Assembly (NCBI GenBank): GCA_020433455.1
Contig: JAGRCP010000080.1
Span: 62,001-126,000 of the forward strand
Length of the DNA: 64,000 bases
From: Caldilineaceae bacterium
GTDB taxonomy: Bacteria; Chloroflexota; Anaerolineae; Caldilineales; Caldilineaceae
Reading direction: 5' to 3'
The position numbers and the translations under genes were made by a program. Each line of letters starts with the position of its first letter. Within the stretch, counting starts at the first letter, position 1. The notes under the pieces were generated by a model. It was not told the origin of the DNA. It saw only the letters and a list, made by a program, of their open reading frames with translations, and did no database searches. Below, one piece after another: positions 38,454 through 47,017 of the stretch.

Positions 38454-40970
38454 GTGAGGCGTGACGGCGTGAAGCGCGGCACAGCGCGCACACAGGCGAT
38501 TTGGCTGGGCCTGGCGGCGGTTGTCGCGCTCAACGTGCTGGGCAGTCTTTACTGGATCCGGCGCAATGTGGTCATGGTGGGGCGTGATCCCGGCGGCCAC
38601 CTGGAGCGCACCCTGCGCGCCGCGGATATCCTCCACGCGCCGTCGGTTCACACCCTCTTCGATCTCTTTACCCTCCACGACTATCGGCCGCCCCTGCTCT
38701 ACATTGCCGCGCAGCCTTTCTACGCGCTCTTCGGCATCAGCATGGACAGCGCGCAGCTCACCAACGTCTTCTTTTTTGTGACGGTGCTGCTCCTCACCTT
38801 CCTGCTGGCTCGAACGGCAATGGCCGACGATGGGGCCGACGGGTACGCGCTCCTCGCGGTTGTCCTCACCGGCCTGCTGCCCATGATGGCCGCTATGTCC
38901 CGGCTTTTTTACATGGAGCATCTGCTCACCACGTTGCTGCTCCTGAACATACTGGCCCTGCTCAAGAGCGACGGTTTTCAACGCCGGGGATGGAGCCTGG
39001 TCTGGGGCGCGAGCCTGGGATTCGCGCTCCTCACCAAGTGGACCGCCCCCATTTACATCCTTCTGCCTACGCTTTGGGTGCTGTGGCGCGCCGATTTTAT
39101 CGGGCGGCAGAGGCGTGCGTTGCGCAATATCCGCCTGGACTGGCCGCGCCTGGGCATGAGTCTGGCCGGCGCGCTGGTCATCACGGCGCTTTGGTATCTG
39201 CCCAATCGCACAGCAGCCCGGGAGATGTTTCTGGGCGATTGGATGGCCCTGCTCTGGGTGATGAGCCTGGCTGCGCTCTTATATGCGTGGCGCATGCCCA
39301 GGAAGATGCTGAACAACGTGTGGACGGCCGTACTCCTCGCTCTGGTTATCGCCAGCGTCTGGTACTTCCCCCGCATCGATTTCCTCTCCCGCCTGTCGGA
39401 CGTGGCTTTCGGTACCGACCGGGGCAATCAGGAATCGGTCAATCTTTTGCGCCTGAGCAACTATACCCGCTACTTCACCATGTGGGCGCAGGAACTGATG
39501 GGTCCTTTGGCTACGCTGCTCATTCTGCCGCCCGCGCTGTTGATTTGGCTGCGCCGCGCGTTCGGCCGGCAGCGCGTCCGGCCGGGAATCATGGCGCTTT
39601 GGTTCACGCTGCTCTCTGCCTATGTCCTGCTCATGTTTCTGGCCCAGGCCACATCCCGCAACATTGCACCCCTGGCGCCCATCGTCTGCATTCTCATTGC
39701 CGATAGCCTGCGGGACGTGCGCCGACCCGTGGCCATATTCCTGGCCGGGTTGTGGATCGGCGTGCTCCTCTTCCAATGGTCAATCTACACGTTTGATGAA
39801 CTGGCCCCCGTCCAGGAACGGACGCCGGCCCTTTGGACCACAGGCGACTACATGGCCTGGCCCGCTACCCGGGGTACGGATCCCGGCTACTGGATCCAGC
39901 CCGATGTGCTGGACCAGATCGATCCGCCGGGCGCCGCGCTCGACGCCCGGCCCGTCACGTTCGGCATGCTGGTCGATTCCCGGGAAATCCACCGGGGTTC
40001 CTTCCGCTACCTCATCGGTGCGCAAGGACGCAACGTAGAGTTGACTGCACTTTCCGAGCCGGAGACGGGCAGTTGGAGTCACCTGTTGGCCAATGAGTGG
40101 GTGCTGGTTAAGGACGGCGATCCGGGCGATATTGTGGAGCCGGGATTGAGCGTACTGGCGCGCATTCAGGCCGGCGATCCTCTCTTCACGCGCCTCTACG
40201 CGCCGGTGAAGGAGTATCCGCTGCCCGACGGCGATACGGTCACGCTTTATCGCCGCAGCGAGGGCCACCCCCGCCCCACCGATTTCCCGGTCATCCTTAT
40301 CGAGACCCAAGGCATCGCCGAGGCGATCAACCGCTGGTGGAGCGGGCATGCAACTCTCTTTATCTCTAATGCGGACACGGCAACCTGGGTGGGGATCCAC
40401 GATCTGGTCGCCGACGACATCCGCGTGCCGCGTGCCGGGGAAACGCTTGAGGACCTTTTGGGCGCGGATGCCCGGGAAGTGATCATGGCCGTCACCCGCT
40501 ACGATACGGCCGACGTTCAAGCGTGGCTGCGGGGCAACAGCCGCTTCATCACCGAAGTCGGCGACGGCGAATTCCGGCTTTCGCTTTTTGCCCGGCCTGT
40601 GCGCCCGTTGGACGCGCTGCCGGTCCGCTCAGCCTGGGAAGCCGTCAGCGTGGATGAGTTGCGCAGCTATGCCGCCGTTGCCCCGGGCGAGGCCCTGCCG
40701 GTTGATCTGGCGCTGTCGGGCCAAACCGACGGTACGCGTAAACTCTCTGTGCGGCTAATGGACGCAGCGGGCAACGCGGTCTGGCAGCGGGACGTCACGG
40801 CCGAGCCCGCCGTACGCCTGACGCTCCTCGTCCCGCCGGATGCGCTGCCGGGCGCCCATACGCTGCGCGCCGTCCTTTATGACGGCGCGACGGGGGAAAC
40901 CTTCGCCGATCGTACAGGGGAGGCGGCGGCGTTGCTTACTGAGGTAATGGTCGAGTCCCCGGCTCAATAA
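38454..40970 (+). CDS. Large polytopic glycosyltransferase (ArnT/PMT-like, GT-C fold)
   Basis: 838 residues from GTG 38454. About 10-12 membrane segments fill the first ~470 residues. The acidic first loop VGRDPGGHLERTL (about 41-54) carries the Asp expected of lipid-phosphosugar-dependent GT-C enzymes, followed by YRPPLLYIAAQPFY. The C-terminal ~360 residues form an extracytoplasmic part with beta-rich sequence and no recognised motif. It would transfer a sugar from a polyprenyl-phosphate donor to a lipid or protein outside the membrane. The acceptor is unknown. It probably shares a transcript with the folC-like gene; xylB converges 37 nt downstream. Confidence 0.78.
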   Translation: MRRDGVKRGTARTQAIWLGLAAVVALNVLGSLYWIRRNVVMVGRDPGGHLERTLRAADILHAPSVHTLFDLFTLHDYRPPLLYIAAQPFYALFGISMDSAQLTNVFFFVTVLLLTFLLARTAMADDGADGYALLAVVLTGLLPMMAAMSRLFYMEHLLTTLLLLNILALLKSDGFQRRGWSLVWGASLGFALLTKWTAPIYILLPTLWVLWRADFIGRQRRALRNIRLDWPRLGMSLAGALVITALWYLPNRTAAREMFLGDWMALLWVMSLAALLYAWRMPRKMLNNVWTAVLLALVIASVWYFPRIDFLSRLSDVAFGTDRGNQESVNLLRLSNYTRYFTMWAQELMGPLATLLILPPALLIWLRRAFGRQRVRPGIMALWFTLLSAYVLLMFLAQATSRNIAPLAPIVCILIADSLRDVRRPVAIFLAGLWIGVLLFQWSIYTFDELAPVQERTPALWTTGDYMAWPATRGTDPGYWIQPDVLDQIDPPGAALDARPVTFGMLVDSREIHRGSFRYLIGAQGRNVELTALSEPETGSWSHLLANEWVLVKDGDPGDIVEPGLSVLARIQAGDPLFTRLYAPVKEYPLPDGDTVTLYRRSEGHPRPTDFPVILIETQGIAEAINRWWSGHATLFISNADTATWVGIHDLVADDIRVPRAGETLEDLLGADAREVIMAVTRYDTADVQAWLRGNSRFITEVGDGEFRLSLFARPVRPLDALPVRSAWEAVSVDELRSYAAVAPGEALPVDLALSGQTDGTRKLSVRLMDAAGNAVWQRDVTAEPAVRLTLLVPPDALPGAHTLRAVLYDGATGETFADRTGEAAALLTEVMVESPAQ

Positions 40971-41007
40971 CCCGCGGACAACGGAAGCCCTCTGCCGCCC
41001 CTCCCGG

Positions 41008-42474
41008 CTATTCGGCGTAAAACTGTTCGGCGAGCGCCCCAAGCGCAAGGTATTCGTCCGTCACGTTCTGCATGGAGCGGGTTCTCGGCACGTTTTCGAC
41101 GATGACTGCCGGGGACCAGGCGTCCCGCACCTGCTCGACATTTTGGTTTGTCAACACGGTCGCGGCCTGTACGCAAGCGCCTCGGGCAGTGGCTTCCGGC
41201 ACATCCAGCAAGTTGACGGGAGATTGGAGCAAATCGGCCAGCACCTGACGATAGGCCGGAGAATTCGCGCCGCCGCCGGTGACCACGACGCGGCCGTCCG
41301 CCGCCAGCCCCGATTCCTTCAGCACGTTATGGCCGGCCACAAGCCCCAGAAGTACGCCCTCGAACGCGGCCAGCGCCAACTGTTCCCGGGTCGTGTTGTT
41401 CGTCAGGTTGGCCAACATGCCTTGCGTAAGCGGTCGATTGGGCGAGCGCTCTCCATCAAAATAGGCCGCCAGGACCGGCCGCGCTTCGTTAATGGGCGCG
41501 GCCAGGGCCAGTTCGGCCAGTTCAACGTGATTGACGCCCAGCAGGCGCGCAAAGGTATCCGTAACTTTGGTCGCATTCAGGGTGCAGACCAGGGGCAGAT
41601 AGCCTCCGGCTGCGTCAGCCACGCAATTGACCAGGCCGCTGAAATCCATGACCGGCGCTTTTGCTACGCTCATGACGACGCCGGACGTGCCCAGGCTGTA
41701 GAGCACCTCGTTTTCGGCCAGGCCCAACCCCAGCGCTCCTGCGTGTTGATCCCCCGCACCCGGCCCCACAATCACGTCGGGACGCAGCCCCAGCTCGTGG
41801 GCGACGCGGGCGTGAAGCGTACCGGCTGCCTCACTGGGCTCCAGAACCGTCGGGAGGACAGGAGCCCAGTCAATTCCCTCATCGATCACGTCTGCCAGCA
41901 GATTCGTCAGCCAATTCCCCTCCACGCTGAAGTAGCCGGTCCCCGATGCGTCGGAGTGATCGGTAACGTGGCGGCCGGAAAGCCGGTAGGTCAGCCAGTC
42001 ATGGGGGACGCATATGTGCCGCAAATGCTGCAAGTGTTCGGGCTCGTGTTGGGCAACCCAGGCCAACTTGGTAATCGTAAACGCAGCCGTGGGAACGGAC
42101 CCGACGGTGCGCACCCAGTAATCTACGCCCAAACGATCCACCATGGCCGCGGCCTGGGGCGCTGAGGTCGTATCGTTCCACAGCTTGACCGGGCGCAGGA
42201 CCTCTCCCGCGCCGTCCATGAGAACCAGTCCGTGACATTGGGCGGCAACGCTGATTGCATCAATCGAGTTGGGGGCAATGCCGCCCGCGGTCAGGGCATT
42301 GTCCAGCGCGATGGTAAATGCGCGCCACCAATCGTCGGGATCCTGTTCGCTGACGGGGGGGTAGGTTGGCGGCAGGGGACTCTTGCCCGTGCTTAATAAC
42401 GCGCCGGTATCCGCATCGCGTAATTCCACGGTGCATGATTGGGTTGAGCTATCTACGCCTGCAACGATGGGCAT
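41008..42474 (-). CDS. xylB: FGGY-family carbohydrate kinase, xylulokinase-like
   Basis: 488 residues with the ribokinase/hexokinase-type double fold. The N-terminal phosphate loop is AGVDSSTQSCTVEL, the substrate region includes AAQCHGLVLMD and LWNDTTSAPQA, and the catalytic Asp is in GPGAGDQHAGALG (about residue 239). The ATP-site glycine loop is VVTGGGANSPAYRQVLADL, typical of XylB. It phosphorylates a keto-sugar or polyol, D-xylulose being the default guess. It is last in the minus-strand set with the SIS isomerase and SorC regulator, opposite the sugar ABC importer. Confidence 0.9.
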   Translation of the reverse strand: MPIVAGVDSSTQSCTVELRDADTGALLSTGKSPLPPTYPPVSEQDPDDWWRAFTIALDNALTAGGIAPNSIDAISVAAQCHGLVLMDGAGEVLRPVKLWNDTTSAPQAAAMVDRLGVDYWVRTVGSVPTAAFTITKLAWVAQHEPEHLQHLRHICVPHDWLTYRLSGRHVTDHSDASGTGYFSVEGNWLTNLLADVIDEGIDWAPVLPTVLEPSEAAGTLHARVAHELGLRPDVIVGPGAGDQHAGALGLGLAENEVLYSLGTSGVVMSVAKAPVMDFSGLVNCVADAAGGYLPLVCTLNATKVTDTFARLLGVNHVELAELALAAPINEARPVLAAYFDGERSPNRPLTQGMLANLTNNTTREQLALAAFEGVLLGLVAGHNVLKESGLAADGRVVVTGGGANSPAYRQVLADLLQSPVNLLDVPEATARGACVQAATVLTNQNVEQVRDAWSPAVIVENVPRTRSMQNVTDEYLALGALAEQFYAE

Positions 42475-42597
42475 GGGGAATTCCTTTTGTCTGCTTTTCT
42501 ACAAAATCACGTGTGACAGCAAGTTGAAAATTTGATCCGGCTTATTCATCGGCGACCCGTACGGTCGCCCACTGCATTGCCGCGTTTGCCGCTTCTC

Positions 42598-43206
42598 TCA
42601 CTTATCGATTTGCGTACGAATAAGTTCCACCACCCCGCCGGAAGGATGGGTCTGTATCAGGGTGGCGTCATCAAAACCGTGGAGCTTTTTGGTGGCCAGG
42701 CAAAGCGCGTCGCAGATTGCACCGGCCGTCAGCGTGCTGCCCATGGGGTAGATGCCGTCGCCTTCGGCTTGCGTAAAAGCGGGCTGGGTCAGCACCAAAT
42801 CACTCCGCTCCGCCAGCGGTGAATCCGGCTGCCACGTCAGGCTGATGACCTTGCCGCCCCTTTCCCGGGTCACCTGGGCAAAATCATTGATCTCCGCGCT
42901 CCGGCCGGCTTTAGAAAAGGCGACGAGAATATCGCCCGGACGGACGGCGGCCGAGGGGCCATGCAGCGCATCGGCCGGATGGACGAAAAACGCGCGGGAG
43001 CCGGTTGTGGAAAGAACGTGGCTCAGCCTGCGGGCAATGGTGCCGGACGTCCCCGACCCCGTCGTCATAATGATGCCGGAGCAATTGCTGAGCATATCCA
43101 CCGCCGTCACAAACGTATCGTCGAGCATGTCCGCCGTCGCGGCCAGCGCTTCGGCCTCCATACGGATAAAGTGGCGGGCTTCAGCCAGAATCGCTTTCTT
43201 GTCCAT
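42598..43206 (-). CDS. SIS-domain sugar isomerase (6-phospho-3-hexuloisomerase-like)
   Basis: 202 residues, a single SIS domain. The sugar-phosphate loop is [17 protein letters not shown] (about 47-63), with [21 protein letters not shown] (about 82-102) and a C-terminal Glu/His helix. Size and layout match phosphohexuloisomerase-type and arabinose-5-phosphate isomerase-type proteins without CBS domains. It would interconvert phosphorylated keto- and aldo-sugars made by the adjacent kinase, which is an inference. It lies between sorC (upstream, 82-nt gap) and xylB (downstream, 123-nt gap) on the same strand. Confidence 0.82.
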   Translation of the reverse strand: MDKKAILAEARHFIRMEAEALAATADMLDDTFVTAVDMLSNCSGIIMTTGSGTSGTIARRLSHVLSTTGSRAFFVHPADALHGPSAAVRPGDILVAFSKAGRSAEINDFAQVTRERGGKVISLTWQPDSPLAERSDLVLTQPAFTQAEGDGIYPMGSTLTAGAICDALCLATKKLHGFDDATLIQTHPSGGVVELIRTQIDK

Positions 43207-43288
43207 GCGACTAAATTCTCCTCTATGTTTGCTTGTTGTAATGCGCTGTAATAAATAGGTTTATGGTTGGTTTGAATTAATGCTGCGG

Positions 43289-44272
43289 TTAATCCGATAA
43301 CAAGCGCACCGCGGCCGCGGAATCCGTCACAAGGACATTGATCAAGCCGGCGGACAGTGCGCCGCGGATCGCCCGCACTTTGACATCACCGCCGGCTACG
43401 CCGATGACCCGGTCGATTTTTCGCAGGCTGGCCGGCGTAACGGCAATAAGACGCGCGTCCAAATCCCGCTCTGCGTCCTCGCTCAGCAGCCTTCCCTCTT
43501 CGGTAAAAAAACGCCCGCAGACATCGCCCACGTACCCGGCATTGACCAGATCCAGCACTTCAAATGAGTCGGCGTATCCGGCGCGCAGCCATTGTGAGAT
43601 GCGGGGATCGGTGGCGCCGATGCCCACCAGCGCCACGTCGGCTCGATTCGCCAGGCTCAGCGTTTCGAGGACCGGCGGCTCGTTGAGAAGACTCTGGGTG
43701 AGTCCGGCATCTTTGACCACAATCGGCGCGGGTAAGTATCGATACGTGCCGCCCAGCTTTTCGGCAACCAGCCGCGGCAATTCAACCCCGCCGATGAGGG
43801 AACCGCCCGCCGCTCCGCACATTTGCACGGCGGTTATGCTGATGGGCCCCGCGACATGAATTGCCTGTATCGTGCTGTATACGGCGCTGCCCCACGAGAT
43901 GCCTACAATATATTCGTCACGCAGGCAGCTGATGAGGAGACGCGCGGCCAATATTCCCAATCCGTCAATCATCTGCGAATACGACAGATCGTTGCTGAGC
44001 AGCACCCTCGCCGCCTTGAGCTGGAATTTGTTTTGCAACTGCTCGGCAAGCTGCATGTCGGATTGCCAGGGATAGTGTACGGTTATGCGCACGATCCCCT
44101 CATTGCGCGCCTCTTCCAGCAAGCGTGAAATGGTGGAGGGGTGGCGTTCGATTTGTTGTGCAATCTCGCGCTGGTTAAAGCCCTGTTCGTAATATAAATG
44201 GGCTACCCTGGCCAACAGGTTGAGGTATTCTGAATGTTCGCGCTCTTTTGAGGATGTTGATTGGGAAGCCAT
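43289..44272 (-). CDS. SorC-family sugar-responsive transcriptional regulator
   Basis: 327 residues. An N-terminal helix-turn-helix (about 28-58, GFNQREIAQQIERHPSTISR) precedes the SorC/CggR effector-binding domain (about 75-327: ILAARLLISCLRDEYIVGISWG, VGIGATDP, VGDVCGRFF). SorC regulators bind phosphorylated sugars and control nearby sugar operons. This gene is first of the leftward kinase/isomerase set and diverges from the ABC importer, so it likely controls both. Confidence 0.92.
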   Translation of the reverse strand: MASQSTSSKEREHSEYLNLLARVAHLYYEQGFNQREIAQQIERHPSTISRLLEEARNEGIVRITVHYPWQSDMQLAEQLQNKFQLKAARVLLSNDLSYSQMIDGLGILAARLLISCLRDEYIVGISWGSAVYSTIQAIHVAGPISITAVQMCGAAGGSLIGGVELPRLVAEKLGGTYRYLPAPIVVKDAGLTQSLLNEPPVLETLSLANRADVALVGIGATDPRISQWLRAGYADSFEVLDLVNAGYVGDVCGRFFTEEGRLLSEDAERDLDARLIAVTPASLRKIDRVIGVAGGDVKVRAIRGALSAGLINVLVTDSAAAVRLLSD

Positions 44273-44666
44273 AAATAGTCTCCGCGCTATTCCTTAACGA
44301 CACTGTTGCGCATTTCCGCTGATTAGGCTCTAAGCATTTCCAAAAGGAACGAAACACTTTCGCAATACACTACTTGACAAAAAAATAGACCGATGCTAAT
44401 TTTGTACACAAATGTGCGCGTGAATGCAATATAATGCAGGGTTGTTGCGTAAGTCAAGGAGATGATATTGTTTTCCCCGCCATTCTGGGCCGATCATCCC
44501 GACAATCCGCTTGTAGCCCATGCACAGATACCGCTTCCCGTTTCGCTGGTAAATTCCGATATTCCCTTCTTCCCCCATCAGAAAAAATAAAGCAAGCATT
44601 GTTTCTTTGGTAGTACTGCTTTGGCGATACAAAGGCGAGCAAAATAAGTCAGATAAGGAAACCACT
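44273..44666. promoter_or_regulatory. Divergent control region of the sugar locus
   Basis: 394 bp between sorC and the permease gene, more AT-rich than its flanks. TTGACA at 44374-44379 with TAATTT about 17 nt on, and a separate TATAAT at 44430-44435, are the promoter candidates for the importer. No clear SorC operator palindrome was identified and no gene is supported. Confidence 0.5.
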
Positions 44667-45668
44667 ATGCGGCGTTGGAGATTGCCTGAAGAGACCGGCA
44701 TTTTTATCATCTTGGTTGTAGTTGCCATTGTCATGAGTTTTCTTTCCGAAAATTTCAGGACAATGAGCAATCTTCAAATTCTGCTGCTTAATGGTGCAGT
44801 CATTGCTTTTCTGGCAATGGGGCAAACCTTTGTTTTGCTGACCGGCGGAATCGACCTCTCAACAGGCTCTAATATCGCCATGACCGGCGTATTAGCCGCG
44901 GTGGTTATGAAGGCGGGCCTTTCCTGGCCCATTGCCGCCCTCATTGCAATCTTGGCTGGTATGGCCTTGGGCATGTTCAACGGCTACTTCATTCACCACG
45001 TAGGGCTGCCGCCTTTTATCGTCACGTTCTGTACGTTCGGCGTTGCCGCAAGTATTCCCCTCATTATTACCGGCGCAAATTCCGTTTCGGTCAAGGACCC
45101 CGGTTTCGCAGTTATTGGGCGCGGCCACATGTTGGGGATGCCCATGCCCATTTTCCTCGTGATCGTCGCCGCCGTTATTTTGACCATAATCCTGCGCTAC
45201 ACGCCTCTGGGCACTCAAATCTACGCCGTGGGCGGCAATGTAGAGGCCAGCCGATTGGCCGGCGTCAATATCGGCCGCATCATCCTGACCGTATACGCGG
45301 TCAGCGGCATTTGCGCGGCCATGGGCGGACTGATTACCGCCAGCCGCCTCATGGTCGGCTATCCGTCCGCCGGGTCGGGGAATGAGCTTTTCTTCTCCAT
45401 TGCCGCCGCCGTGGTGGGCGGCGTAAGTCTCTTCGGCGGCGTCGGCAGTATTCCCGGCGCGCTGCTCGGCGCGATCCTCATCGCGACGGTCTCTAATGGG
45501 ATGAACGTTCTGGGCGTCCCCAGTTATTGGCAGCCGCTGGTCATCGGGTTGATCATTCTTGCCGGCGTAACCCTGGATACCTATCGTCAAAAAGTATCGA
45601 TCAGCGATATCTTCCGCTCCCCCAAACGTGACGCCCACGCGGCGTCCTCTCTTGATTCGGTAAGCTAA
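44667..45668 (+). CDS. Ribose-type sugar ABC transporter permease
   Basis: 333 residues from ATG 44667 (AAGGAA upstream; the longer frame from 44607 adds no family sequence). About 9-10 membrane helices; FLAMGQTFVLLTGGIDLSTG (about 47-66) and the motif EASRLAGVNIGR, which contacts the ATPase, are diagnostic of the BPD_transp_2 (RbsC/XylH-like) family. It forms the membrane channel with the downstream binding protein and double ATPase. It is first in the importer operon, before the binding-protein gene, an order slightly unlike E. coli rbs. Confidence 0.92.
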   Translation: MRRWRLPEETGIFIILVVVAIVMSFLSENFRTMSNLQILLLNGAVIAFLAMGQTFVLLTGGIDLSTGSNIAMTGVLAAVVMKAGLSWPIAALIAILAGMALGMFNGYFIHHVGLPPFIVTFCTFGVAASIPLIITGANSVSVKDPGFAVIGRGHMLGMPMPIFLVIVAAVILTIILRYTPLGTQIYAVGGNVEASRLAGVNIGRIILTVYAVSGICAAMGGLITASRLMVGYPSAGSGNELFFSIAAAVVGGVSLFGGVGSIPGALLGAILIATVSNGMNVLGVPSYWQPLVIGLIILAGVTLDTYRQKVSISDIFRSPKRDAHAASSLDSVS

Positions 45669-45866
45669 TCGCCTGTCGTACCGGCCGCAAAATGATAGAT
45701 GTTCCCAGGATTTTACTTAAGGGGTCATAGACATTTTGCTGATTTCGGGACGGCGGAAAATTATAAGCCTGTAGAAAAGGAGGGTGAAGATAAAGAGCAT
45801 ACGCGTACCTTGCATGAACCAAAATCAACAATGGAACATCAATCAATACCTAAGGGGAACCTCACG

Positions 45867-46919
45867 ATGAAAAGACTTTATCTTTTAGTTCTGGTTGTGA
45901 TGCTTATGGGCGTCAGCGCATGTTCTGCACCTGCATCAACTCCCGCAGCCGATGATTCAGCAGGCGCTTCCGCCGAAACCACGACGACGGAATCCACTAC
46001 CACTGAATCCACGCTTACCCAACCCGGCGACATTCCCCGGCCCGAAGCCTGCGACAGCGAGAATCCGTTCATTGCCGTGGCGCTGCCTAACCTGACCAAT
46101 CCCTATTATGTGGCCATGAAGCAGGGTTTTGAAGATGCGGCGGCTGAGGCGGGTTTCGATGCCGAGGTCCAGGTTGCGAACAATGATGATGCCGAGCAAT
46201 TGGCGCAGGTGCAGGCAATGTTGCAGAAAAACCCCTGCGCCCTGGCGCTGAACGGAGTGAAATCTGAGCCTGCGGCCGCCCTGGTGAAGTCGGCCAATGA
46301 TGCCGGCGTGCCCGTCTTCACGGTGAACGTGATCGTCTCTCCGGAAGCGATGGCCGATCAGGGTGCGACCATTGTGCAATATCTGGGCGCCGATAACAAG
46401 GAAGGCGGAGCCCAGATTGCGCGTCAGATCCTGGGCGATTTGGGCGCTGAAGCGGAGCTGAAGATCGGTTTTGTAACCGAGCCGGATGAAGTCCCCACGC
46501 TCCTGCGCGATGAGGGCTTCGAAGAAGCCATTGCCGCGGATCCGAATGCAGAGGTCGTGGCGAAGGTTGACGGCAACGTCAAGCCCGATGACAGCTTGCA
46601 GGTGACGACGGAATTGTTGCAGGGCAATCCGGACATTAACGTGATTTTTGCCAATACGGGGCCCGCGGCTTACGGCGCGCTCCAGGCGCTCCAGTCCCTG
46701 GGCAATACGGATGTCAAGCTGTACGGCTTCTGCGCCTCTGAAGAGCCGCTTACGGAACAGTACCGGGGCTGCGTAGCCCAGGAACCGTATGATTACGGCG
46801 TCCGCGTAATCGGACAAATCCAAAGCTGGCTTGACGGCGGAACCCCTGAGCCCGAGATTCTTCGTCCGCTGAAGCTCTTCTCGACAGGCGAGACCCCTGG
46901 GCCGGGTGAAGTAGGCTAA
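45867..46919 (+). CDS. Sugar ABC transporter substrate-binding lipoprotein
   Basis: 350 residues from ATG 45867, chosen for the AGGGGAACC ribosome site and the signal sequence. The lipobox GVSAC puts the lipidated cysteine near residue 19, followed by a Ser/Thr/Ala-rich linker. The body is a periplasmic-binding type I fold (Peripla_BP_4): IAVALPNLTNPYYVAMKQGF, a NNDDAEQLAQVQAML segment and a hinge near the end. It would bind a monosaccharide or polyol outside the membrane. A 12-bp stem-loop follows the gene. Confidence 0.92.
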   Translation: MKRLYLLVLVVMLMGVSACSAPASTPAADDSAGASAETTTTESTTTESTLTQPGDIPRPEACDSENPFIAVALPNLTNPYYVAMKQGFEDAAAEAGFDAEVQVANNDDAEQLAQVQAMLQKNPCALALNGVKSEPAAALVKSANDAGVPVFTVNVIVSPEAMADQGATIVQYLGADNKEGGAQIARQILGDLGAEAELKIGFVTEPDEVPTLLRDEGFEEAIAADPNAEVVAKVDGNVKPDDSLQVTTELLQGNPDINVIFANTGPAAYGALQALQSLGNTDVKLYGFCASEEPLTEQYRGCVAQEPYDYGVRVIGQIQSWLDGGTPEPEILRPLKLFSTGETPGPGEVG

Positions 46920-46942
46920 CGCTCCATTTTGATAGGTTGCGC

Positions 46943-46979
46943 GTGGCGGACATCAGACAGAAGCAATGATGTCCGCCAC
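46943..46979 (+). promoter_or_regulatory. Intercistronic stem-loop between binding-protein and ATPase genes
   Basis: A perfect 12-bp inverted repeat (46943-46954 with 46968-46979) with a 13-nt loop and no T-run. In other sugar ABC operons such elements stabilise the binding-protein mRNA, so more of it is made than of the ATPase. Confidence 0.6.
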
Positions 46980-47017
46980 ATAAAACCCGATTGGGCTTAA
47001 TTCATGACTGTGGATGG

